Assembly (NCBI GenBank): GCA_964509125.1
Contig: CAZDVZ010000002.1
Location: forward strand, 56,598 to 120,597
Origin: SIG653 sp964509125
Lineage (GTDB): Bacteria; Bacillota; Clostridia; Oscillospirales; CAG-382
DNA length: 64,000 nt
Reading direction: 5' to 3'
The notes under the pieces were generated by a model. It ran no database searches. It had not been told where the DNA came from and saw only the letters and a program-made list of their open reading frames with translations. This document shows, one piece after another, positions 25,407 to 32,288 of this stretch; the first letter of the stretch is position 1; each line of letters opens with the position of its first letter. Made by a program: the position numbers and the translations under genes.

Positions 25407-25979
25407 ATGGCAAAAAAGAAAAAGAACTTAAAAGAAGAAACTGTAGAAGAGGTTGTTGAAGAAACCTTAGAAGAAAATGTTGAAGAAGTTTCCGAGAAAG
25501 AAGATGCTGCATCGGAAGAACCCGAAGAAGAAACATACGATCCCGAAAAAAAGAAATTAGAAGAAAAATGTGCCGATCTTCAAGAGAAATATTTACGTCT
25601 TGCGGCAGAATATGATAATTTCAGAAAACGCTCTGCAAAAGAAAAAGAATTAACGTATTTCGATGCTTTTACGAAGGCTGTGGCGGGTATACTTCCTATG
25701 GTGGATAATATAGACAGAGCCGCATCTTTTGCTACAGACGATTCCGAAATGGCAAAAGGGATAATAATGCTTCAAAAGCAATGCTATGATGCGCTTGCCA
25801 AAATGGGCGTTTCCCCTATGGAGTCTGACGGTGCGGAGTTCGATCCTGAATTTCATAATGCGGTAATGCATGAAGAAGACGATTCAGAAAATAAAAATAT
25901 TATAACAGAAACCTTTCAAAAGGGATATATGATGGGCGATAAGGTCGTAAGACACGCCATGGTAAAAGTATTAAATTAA
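25407..25979 (+). CDS. grpE: Nucleotide exchange factor GrpE
   Basis: A 190-residue protein: a very acidic first ~60 residues with Lys-rich start, a coiled-coil (EEKCADLQEKYLRLAAEYDN, then FRKRSAKEKE) and the C-terminal beta domain with GVSPMESDGAEFDPEFHNAV and QKGYMMGDKVVRHAMVKV. It releases ADP from DnaK. It sits between hrcA and dnaK with short gaps (18 and 26 bp). Confidence 0.96.
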   Translation: MAKKKKNLKEETVEEVVEETLEENVEEVSEKEDAASEEPEEETYDPEKKKLEEKCADLQEKYLRLAAEYDNFRKRSAKEKELTYFDAFTKAVAGILPMVDNIDRAASFATDDSEMAKGIIMLQKQCYDALAKMGVSPMESDGAEFDPEFHNAVMHEEDDSENKNIITETFQKGYMMGDKVVRHAMVKVLN

Positions 25980-26005
25980 CTCACATATTTAAGGAGGAAA
26001 AAATT

Positions 26006-27814
26006 ATGTCAAAAATTATCGGTATTGATTTAGGTACAACAAACTCTTGCGTAGCTGTTTACGAAGGCGGAGAACCGGTGGTTCTTACAAACTCTGAAGG
26101 GGAACGTACCACACCTTCCGTAGTTGCTTTTTCCAAAACGGGAGAAAGAATGGTAGGTCAAGTTGCAAAACGTCAGGCTATTACAAACTCTGAAAGAACA
26201 ATAGCTTCTATCAAAAGAGATATGGGTACAGATAAGAAGGTTAACATTGACAGCAAAAACTATACCCCTCAAGAAATTTCCGCAATGATTCTTCAAAAGC
26301 TTAAAGCGGATGCAGAGGCATATTTGGGCGGCAAAGTTGACAAGGCGGTTATTACAGTGCCTGCATATTTTAGTGATGCTCAAAGACAGGCGACAAAGGA
26401 TGCAGGTAAGATTGCAGGCCTTGAAGTTCTTCGTATAATCAACGAGCCTACAGCGGCAGCTCTCGCTTATGGCCTTGACAAGGATATTGATCAAAAGATC
26501 CTTATCTTTGACTTGGGAGGCGGAACATTTGATGTTTCTCTCCTTGAAATCTCCGATGGCGTTTTCGAAGTTCTTGCCACGGCGGGTAACAACCGTTTGG
26601 GCGGAGATGACTTTGATGAAAAAGTTATGGAGTGGATTGCCGATACCTTTAAGAAAGATAACGGCATCGACCTCAGGAACGATAAAATGGCGCTTAAGCG
26701 TCTTAAAGAAGCGGCTGAAAAGGCTAAGATAGAGCTTTCCAGCGTAACGGCTTCCCAAATCAACCTTCCGTTTATTACAGCGGATGCAACAGGTCCAAAG
26801 CATTTTGACGAAACTCTTACACGGGCAAAATTCAATGAGCTTACGGCGGATCTTGTTGATAAAACTCTTGTTCCTCTCAAACAATGTCTTAAAGATGCCG
26901 GACTTTCACCTTCACAGGTTGATAAAGTTCTTTTGGTTGGTGGCTCTACAAGAATTCCCGCTGTACAGGATGCGGTTAAAAACTTTATAGGAAAAGAGCC
27001 ATTTAAAGGAATCAACCCTGATGAGTGCGTAGCTATAGGTGCTGCAGTTCAAGCAGGCGTTTTGGGCGGAGAAGTTAAAGACGTTCTTCTTCTTGACGTA
27101 ACACCACTTTCCTTGGGTATTGAAACATTGGGCGGTGTTTTCAGCAGAATTATTGATAGAAATACAACAATCCCCGTTCAAAAGAGCCAGGTTTTCTCTA
27201 CAGCGGCAGACAGCCAGACGTCGGTTGAGATCCATGTTCTTCAGGGTGAACGTGACATGGCGGCCGGCAATACAACCTTGGGTAGATTCAGCCTTGACGG
27301 AATTGCTCCCGCTCCTCGTGGAGTTCCCCAGATCGAAGTTACCTTTGACATTGACGCAAACGGTATTGTAAATGTTAAAGCGAAGGACAAGGGAACGGGT
27401 AAAGAACAGCATATTACAATCACTTCTTCCACGAATATGAGTCAAGAAGATATTGAAAAAGCTATCAGAGACGCAGAAGCTCATGCGGGTGAAGATAAAA
27501 AACAAAAAGAGGCTGTTGATGCTAAGAATCATGCAGAAAGCTTGATATTCCAAAGCGAAAAAGCGCTTAAAGATATTGGAGATAAGATCAGCGATAGCGA
27601 AAAACAACCTGTTCTTGATGCTATTCAAAAGCTTAAAGATGCGCTTTCCACAAACGATACAGAAAAGATCAAGGAAGATACAGAAGCTTTGGAAAAAACA
27701 TTTTACGAGATTTCACAAAAGCTTTATGGAAACGCAGGTTCTGCTGACGGTGCGGAACCGGATGGAAAAAATAACGACGGCACATATGATGCCGACTTTA
27801 CAGACGCAAACTAA
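26006..27814 (+). CDS. dnaK: Chaperone DnaK (Hsp70)
   Basis: A 602-residue Hsp70. Signatures: IGIDLGTTNSCVAVYEGG at the start, IFDLGGGTFDVSLLEI, VLLVGGSTRIPAVQDAV, the substrate-binding domain with DVTPLSLGIETLGGVF, and a helical lid followed by an acidic tail. It is short by about 30 residues compared with E. coli DnaK, as usual for Gram-positive DnaK (about 610). ATP-driven folding with DnaJ and GrpE. AAGGAGG ribosome site. Confidence 0.98.
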   Translation: MSKIIGIDLGTTNSCVAVYEGGEPVVLTNSEGERTTPSVVAFSKTGERMVGQVAKRQAITNSERTIASIKRDMGTDKKVNIDSKNYTPQEISAMILQKLKADAEAYLGGKVDKAVITVPAYFSDAQRQATKDAGKIAGLEVLRIINEPTAAALAYGLDKDIDQKILIFDLGGGTFDVSLLEISDGVFEVLATAGNNRLGGDDFDEKVMEWIADTFKKDNGIDLRNDKMALKRLKEAAEKAKIELSSVTASQINLPFITADATGPKHFDETLTRAKFNELTADLVDKTLVPLKQCLKDAGLSPSQVDKVLLVGGSTRIPAVQDAVKNFIGKEPFKGINPDECVAIGAAVQAGVLGGEVKDVLLLDVTPLSLGIETLGGVFSRIIDRNTTIPVQKSQVFSTAADSQTSVEIHVLQGERDMAAGNTTLGRFSLDGIAPAPRGVPQIEVTFDIDANGIVNVKAKDKGTGKEQHITITSSTNMSQEDIEKAIRDAEAHAGEDKKQKEAVDAKNHAESLIFQSEKALKDIGDKISDSEKQPVLDAIQKLKDALSTNDTEKIKEDTEALEKTFYEISQKLYGNAGSADGAEPDGKNNDGTYDADFTDAN

Positions 27815-27832
27815 AAAGTAAATAATGGGCAG

Positions 27833-27858
27833 TATGTGGCAGAATTTTCTGCCACATA
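27833..27858 (+). other. Hairpin in the dnaK-dnaJ intergenic region
   Basis: tatgtggcaga (27833-27843) pairs perfectly with tctgccacata (27848-27858). No T-run follows, so it is probably an RNA-stability or processing hairpin rather than a terminator. Confidence 0.65.
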
Positions 27859-27860
27859 TC

Positions 27861-27877
27861 TTGCCGCAAGGCGGTAA
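27861..27877 (+). promoter_or_regulatory. Hairpin masking the dnaJ ribosome binding site (possible RNA thermometer)
   Basis: ttgccgc (27861-27867) pairs with gcggtaa (27871-27877), triloop aag, one G-T wobble. The dnaJ Shine-Dalgarno AAGGCGG (27868-27874) lies in the loop and 3' arm, and the ATG follows at 27880. Masking of a heat-shock ribosome site suggests temperature-controlled translation; not shown by sequence alone. Confidence 0.5.
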
Positions 27878-27879
27878 AT

Positions 27880-28998
27880 ATGGCTGATAAAAGAGATTAT
27901 TATGAGGTCCTTGGGGTTACCAAAGATTCAAGCGATGAAGAAATAAAAAAGGCGTATCGAAAGCTCGCTAAAAAATATCATCCTGATGTAAATCCCAACA
28001 ACAAAGAAGCAGAGGAAAAATTCAAAGAAGTCAATGAAGCCTACGGAGTGCTTTCCAACAGTGAGGCGAGAGCAAAGTATGATCAATATGGTCACGCCGC
28101 GTTCGATGCATCTTCCGGTGCCGGCGGCTTTGGTGGATTCGATTTTGGCGGCTTTGGATTCGATATGGGTGACATTTTCTCCAACTTTTTCGGTGGTGGA
28201 AGTAGAGGTCAAAGCCAAAGAGAACAAAGTGGAGAGTCTATAGGACTTCGTTTGAAACTCACCTTTGAAGAGGCGGCTTTAGGGTGCAAAAAGAAGATAG
28301 AGTTTACACGCAAGGAGAAATGCCCCGTATGTAACGGCACCGGCGCTGAAAGCGCATCCGATATTGAGACGTGTAAAACTTGCGGCGGCGTTGGGCGTGT
28401 AAGAACTGTGCAAAACACCATCTTTGGTCAAATGCAGTCTCAAGCTACTTGCTCTACGTGCCGTGGAAAAGGTAAGATAATAAAAAAATCATGTAAAAAT
28501 TGTTCGGGAACGGGACTTAAAACCGTATCCAAAGCTCTCGATGTAACTATTCCCGCAGGTATAGACGAAGGCGAGAGACTAACATTACGTTCTCAGGGAA
28601 ATGTGGGGCAAGACGGCGTTGCGGGAGATCTGGTACTTATAGTAAGCGTGTCGCCTCATAGCTTTTTTGAACGAGACGGTGAAAATCTGCATTGCGAATT
28701 TCCCATAAGCTTTGCAGAAGCTGTTTTGGGTACGACAATTTCAGTTCCTACACTTGAGGACAAAGTGGACATAAAAATACCTGAGGGAACTCATTCCGGT
28801 ACTGTTTTCTCTGCAAGGGGAAAGGGTGTTCAAAGGATCAATAGCAGAAGCAAGGGCGATCTCTACGTTACTGTTGTTATTGATGTTCCGAAAGGCTTAT
28901 CCAAGGATCAAAAAGAAGCTCTTCTGGCTTTTGATGAGAAGTGTACCGGCAAAGCATCAACAAAACGCCAAAGCTTTTTTGATAAATTTAAGCGTTAG
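27880..28998 (+). CDS. dnaJ: Co-chaperone DnaJ (Hsp40)
   Basis: The 372-residue protein has the J domain with HPD (AKKYHPDVNPNN), a Gly/Phe-rich linker (about 75-115), four zinc-finger repeats (CPVCNGTG, CKTCGGVG, CSTCRGKG, CKNCSGTG) and the two-part substrate-binding C-terminal domain. It delivers substrates to DnaK and stimulates ATP hydrolysis. Translation start region is structured (see hairpin). Confidence 0.98.
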   Translation: MADKRDYYEVLGVTKDSSDEEIKKAYRKLAKKYHPDVNPNNKEAEEKFKEVNEAYGVLSNSEARAKYDQYGHAAFDASSGAGGFGGFDFGGFGFDMGDIFSNFFGGGSRGQSQREQSGESIGLRLKLTFEEAALGCKKKIEFTRKEKCPVCNGTGAESASDIETCKTCGGVGRVRTVQNTIFGQMQSQATCSTCRGKGKIIKKSCKNCSGTGLKTVSKALDVTIPAGIDEGERLTLRSQGNVGQDGVAGDLVLIVSVSPHSFFERDGENLHCEFPISFAEAVLGTTISVPTLEDKVDIKIPEGTHSGTVFSARGKGVQRINSRSKGDLYVTVVIDVPKGLSKDQKEALLAFDEKCTGKASTKRQSFFDKFKR

Positions 28999-29064
28999 AG
29001 ACGTAAATTTTCCCTTGGCCGGAAGAATAGGCCTGCTCGCAGTGAAAAAGTTTACAAAAATATG

Positions 29065-29093
29065 TTGGTTTAGACATAAATAGATGTTATAAT
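29065..29093 (+). promoter_or_regulatory. Candidate promoter of the small lipoprotein/PPTase genes
   Basis: TTGGTT (29065-29070), 17-bp spacer, TATAAT (29088-29093). About 115 bp before the lipoprotein start. Confidence 0.6.
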
Positions 29094-29209
29094 AACAATG
29101 TTTTCGGGGATGAGTTCATTTTGAGTTCCCCCTTAAATGCTGAGTACAAAGCTAATTAATTAAGAAAGGAAAAGGCGTTTTTCTTAATTTGAAACGCCAG
29201 AACAAAAAA

Positions 29210-29395
29210 ATGAAAAAGTTTGCTGTACTTCTCCTCGCAATGCTCTTAGTAGTATCCATGGTTTCTTGTGGTGGCGATGATGAATCTTCTTCTGTTGCTG
29301 CTGAATCTGTAGTATCTGAAGAATCCGTAGCTGATTCCGCAGCTGCTGACGAGACATCTGCAGTTGCTGACGAGACATCTGCAGTTGCTGAATAA
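29210..29395 (+). CDS. Very small lipoprotein with a Ser/Ala/Glu/Val-rich tail
   Basis: A 61-residue product: MKKFAVLLLAMLLVVSMVSC gives a lipoprotein signal with lipobox VSMVSC, followed by GGDDESSS and a low-complexity tail with two exact copies of ADETSAV (21-bp DNA repeat gctgacgagacatctgcagtt). An upstream TTG would add seven residues. A 7-bp hairpin (ggcgttt 29174-29180 / aaacgcc 29192-29198) lies between the purine-rich site at 29163 and the ATG. Such minute lipoproteins are abundant surface peptides of unknown role. A terminator follows. Confidence 0.65.
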   Translation: MKKFAVLLLAMLLVVSMVSCGGDDESSSVAAESVVSEESVADSAAADETSAVADETSAVAE

Positions 29396-29422
29396 TTCGT
29401 AAAAGACGAAGAAATTTGCGTG

Positions 29423-29451
29423 GGGTTGTTGCCAATGGCAATAACCCTTTT
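29423..29451 (+). terminator. Terminator after the small lipoprotein gene
   Basis: gggttgttgcc (29423-29433), loop aat, ggcaataaccc (29437-29447), then TTTT. One G-T wobble. It lies only 20 bp before the PPTase start, so read-through or a hidden promoter must serve that gene. Confidence 0.75.
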
Positions 29452-29470
29452 ACCTTTATTCGGGGGAATT

Positions 29471-30127
29471 ATGTCGGAAATCATAATAATAAACTGTTGT
29501 GGTGAGGAACTTGACGAGAAAATAAAAAGTTACCTTTCATCTTTTGTTGATAGGGAAAAGCTTTTGAAAATTGAAAGTATGCGTTTTTCTTCTGACAGTA
29601 AATTGAGACTTTATACTCACTATATTGTGGGTGCATATTTAGAGCAAAAAAGGATGTGCAAGAGAGGAGAGATTAAATACTCCTACGGAAAAAATGGCAA
29701 ACCGTACGTAAAAGGGTCGAATATTAAATTTAATGTATCGCATTCAAAAAATTCATTAGCCGTGCTCTTTTCCTCAAATGATGTAGGCGTGGATATAGAA
29801 AGCCGAAGAAACGTAGACCTCGATATAGCGAAAAGGTATTTTACTCATTCGGAGCAAGAATATATATTTAGTGAAAAAAATAATGTCCAACGCTTTTTAT
29901 ATATTTGGACACGAAAAGAGTCTTATTTAAAATATACCGGGGATGGAATTTTTAAAAAGATGTGCGATATTGATGTTTTATCAAAACAGGTTGGAGATAT
30001 TACCCAAACATTTGTATTGGGCGACAGTGTTGTTTCTGCCACTTGTTCGGACGCTATTTTGAACAAGCATATATTTACTGAAAAACAGTTTCTCACATTG
30101 GTGAGAAACCATATTACGGAAAATTAA
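29471..30127 (+). CDS. 4'-phosphopantetheinyl transferase superfamily protein
   Basis: A 218-residue Sfp-type enzyme: the magnesium-binding VGVDIESRRNVDLD and the WTRKESYLKYTGDGI motif (W-x-x-K-E-x-x-x-K) are intact. It transfers phosphopantetheine from CoA to carrier proteins. Family members of this size often serve peptide or polyketide synthases, yet no such synthase is in the window; it could also act on fatty-acid ACP if AcpS is absent. The ATG at 29471 follows CGGGGG; the longest frame starts 51 bp earlier inside the terminator and is not used. Confidence 0.85.
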   Translation: MSEIIIINCCGEELDEKIKSYLSSFVDREKLLKIESMRFSSDSKLRLYTHYIVGAYLEQKRMCKRGEIKYSYGKNGKPYVKGSNIKFNVSHSKNSLAVLFSSNDVGVDIESRRNVDLDIAKRYFTHSEQEYIFSEKNNVQRFLYIWTRKESYLKYTGDGIFKKMCDIDVLSKQVGDITQTFVLGDSVVSATCSDAILNKHIFTEKQFLTLVRNHITEN

Positions 30128-30169
30128 AAAAGCAAGCAAGAAGATTTTTGTCTTAATGCTTGCTTTTTT
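30126..30169 (+). terminator. Strong terminator after the PPTase gene
   Basis: aaaaaagcaagca (30126-30138) pairs with tgcttgctttttt (30157-30169), with a T6 tail inside the arm. The intron-like element begins 7 bp later. Confidence 0.9.
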
Positions 30170-30175
30170 CTCATG

Positions 30176-30602
30176 GTGCTGCTGACATGGGCGATAACTT
30201 GGTGGTGAAAGTACGCCATGTACCGGGTATCGTGAAATATCAGCCAAAAGCAAGGGCGTCTATTGTGAGATAGGATTTTAAAATAGCCTGATGTGTAGTT
30301 GAAAAGTGCCTCCATGGGCGAAGCTTTATACTCGCAAAAATTAACTTTCCAAAGTCATGACGGAAAATTAAATACTGTGTTTAATGCAAGAAGGCAAAAG
30401 GTATATATAAATGATAACATTCGCAAAGAATACCAACGGTTGTAGGAGGCGGTACACTACCATAACGAATGAAAGACTTGGATGCTTTGCATATACCATG
30501 TATCCAAAGCATCCAAGTCTTTGCACTTAATGTGACTCCACGTCTGTACAAAACCGTACGCGCGTTATGCGAGAGCGGGGCTAACTAACGCCTCCGTTCG
30601 AT
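30176..30602 (+). mobile_element. Group II intron-like remnant without ORF (class C-like), between PPTase terminator and fhs
   Basis: From GTGCTGC at 30176 the sequence follows the 5' domain I of bacterial group II introns as I recall it: ACATGGGCGATAA, GGTGGTGAAAGTAC, then GCAAGGGCGTCTATTGTGAG, which parallels GCAAGGGTGTCC...GTGG..GACATGGAATCT of the Oceanobacillus class C intron. The 3' end (GCGAGAGCGGGGCTAACT, then CCTCCGTTCGAT) looks like domain VI with a bulged A and the terminal boundary. Domain V pairing is poor (gtctgtac / gtacgcgc only) and there is no reverse transcriptase frame; an 18-bp hairpin sits in the middle. Class C introns insert just after terminators, which is exactly the position here. 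Probably a decayed copy, 427 nt. Confidence 0.5.
30472..30522. terminator. 18-bp perfect hairpin, possible fhs terminator
   Basis: aaagacttggatgctttg (30472-30489) pairs perfectly with caaagcatccaagtcttt (30505-30522), loop 15 nt. It lies 86-136 bp downstream of the fhs stop on the minus strand and inside the intron-like element; the T tail is short (ttt), so the role is uncertain. Confidence 0.5.
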
Positions 30603-30607
30603 TTTAA

Positions 30608-32269
30608 TTAAAATAGTCCGAAAATGTTTCCTTCGTTGTCAACATCGATGTTTTCTGCTGCCGGAACTTTCGGCAGTCCGGGCATTGTCATTATTTCTCC
30701 CGTCAGCATAACAATAAACCCTGCGCCGGCACAAACCTTTGCGTTTCTTACAGTGACCTCGAAGTTTTCGGGGGCACATATCTTTGTAGGATCGTCCGAA
30801 AAGCTGTATTGTGTTTTCGCCATACATATGGGTAAGTGAGAAAAACCCAATTCCTTGATTAGTTTAAGTTGTTTTTGGGCTTGAGGCGTAAAGTTTACAC
30901 CTGTCCCGTGGTAAATGCGTTTTACAATCTTTTCTGCTTTTTCTTCAAGCGAAATGTCGTCTTCGTAGCAAAACTCTTGTTTGCTTTCCAAATCACAAAG
31001 GCGCACGACTTCATTTGCAAGATCGGTACCGCCTGCGCCGCCTTCTGCCCAAACCGTGGATGTTACAACATTAACACCGAGTTTTTTACATTCGTCGGAA
31101 ACAAGTTTGATTTCAGCATCAGTATCATCGGGGAAACGGTTAATTGCCACTACACATGGTAGCTTGTACACGTCAACAATATTTGCAACGTGACGCAATA
31201 GGTTTGGCATACCTCTTTTTAATGCTTCTAAGTTTTCTTGCTTTAAATCTGTTTTGGCAACGCCGCCATGCATTTTCAACGCCCTTACTGTTGCCACAAC
31301 TACTACTGCCGATGCTTCAAGGTTTGCTTTTCTGCATTTAATATCAAAAAATTTTTCTGCACCCAAGTCGGCACCAAATCCCGCCTCGGTAACGACATAA
31401 TCACCTAAGGTGAGAGCAACATTGGTTGCAATGATGGAGTTGCATCCGTGAGCAATATTGGCAAACGGTCCTCCGTGAACAAATGCAGGGGTGCCCTCTA
31501 AAGTTTGTACTAAGTTGGGCTTTAGTGCGTCAACCAAAAGTGCCGCCATGGCTCCTTGCGCTTTGAGCTGGCCCGCAGTAACCGGTTTGTCATCATAAGT
31601 ATATCCAACAATGATGTTGGAAAGCTTTTGCTTTAAATCGTCTATAGATTGTGAAAGACACAAAATTGCCATTATTTCCGAAGCTACCGTAATTTCAAAC
31701 CCGTCTTCACGAGGAACGCCGTTTGCTTTGCCGCCCAAACCGTCGGTAATAAATCTAAGCTGGCGGTCATTCATATCTACGGCACGCTTCCAGGTTATTC
31801 TTCTGGGGTCGATCCCAAGACGATTCCCCTGGTGTATGTGGTTATCAAGCATTGCCGCGAGCAAGTTGTTGGCAGCGCCTATGGCATGAAAATCACCGGT
31901 AAAATGAAGATTAATATCCTCCATCGGAACAACTTGGGCATAACCGCCGCCTGCAGCTCCACCTTTAATTCCAAAAACAGGCCCCAGGGAAGGCTCTCTT
32001 AAAGCAACAACGGAATTTTTTCCAATTCGTCTTAAACCGTCTGCTAAACCTATGGTCGTTGTTGTTTTTCCTTCGCCGGCAGGAGTGGGAGTAATGGCAG
32101 TTACAAGAATAAGTTTCCCCTTTTTGGGGGCTTTCAAAAGTGAAAGGCTGACCTTTCCTTTGTATTTCCCATACTGTTCAAAATCGTCTTCGTTCAAGCC
32201 AAGGCTTTTAACCACTTCGACAATGGGTTTGAGTTGTGCCGCTTTTGCAATTTCGATGTCTGTTTTCAT
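30608..32269 (-). CDS. fhs: Formate--tetrahydrofolate ligase
   Basis: The 553-residue enzyme joins formate to THF with ATP, giving 10-formyl-THF for purine synthesis or the Wood-Ljungdahl methyl branch. Signatures: TPTPAGEGKTTTTIGLADGL (ATP loop), REPSLGPVFGIKGGAAGGGY, INLHFTGDFHAIGAANN and FVHGGPFANIAHGCNS. GGAGAG precedes the ATG. Its start is only 19 bp from the stop of the secreted peptidase gene, with no terminator and no promoter between them, so it may depend on read-through from that gene. Its 3' side meets the intron-like element. Confidence 0.97.
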   Translation of the reverse strand: MKTDIEIAKAAQLKPIVEVVKSLGLNEDDFEQYGKYKGKVSLSLLKAPKKGKLILVTAITPTPAGEGKTTTTIGLADGLRRIGKNSVVALREPSLGPVFGIKGGAAGGGYAQVVPMEDINLHFTGDFHAIGAANNLLAAMLDNHIHQGNRLGIDPRRITWKRAVDMNDRQLRFITDGLGGKANGVPREDGFEITVASEIMAILCLSQSIDDLKQKLSNIIVGYTYDDKPVTAGQLKAQGAMAALLVDALKPNLVQTLEGTPAFVHGGPFANIAHGCNSIIATNVALTLGDYVVTEAGFGADLGAEKFFDIKCRKANLEASAVVVVATVRALKMHGGVAKTDLKQENLEALKRGMPNLLRHVANIVDVYKLPCVVAINRFPDDTDAEIKLVSDECKKLGVNVVTSTVWAEGGAGGTDLANEVVRLCDLESKQEFCYEDDISLEEKAEKIVKRIYHGTGVNFTPQAQKQLKLIKELGFSHLPICMAKTQYSFSDDPTKICAPENFEVTVRNAKVCAGAGFIVMLTGEIMTMPGLPKVPAAENIDVDNEGNIFGLF

Positions 32270-32288
32270 TTGACGCTCTCCGTATTTG

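Noticed and set aside
25407..25560. Coiled-coil acidic head of GrpE as a separate gene
   Set aside because: Continuous with the GrpE frame; acidic extensions are common in GrpE.
29152..29484. Minus-strand frame with Ser/Thr/Asp-rich product
   Set aside because: Antisense of the small lipoprotein gene and its repeats; the plus strand has a lipobox, promoter and terminator.
30540..30602. Domain V of a group II intron on the minus strand (gcgcgtacggttttgt)
   Set aside because: The 3' half looks right on the minus strand but its 5' half does not pair, while the 5' and 3' intron ends both read on the plus strand.
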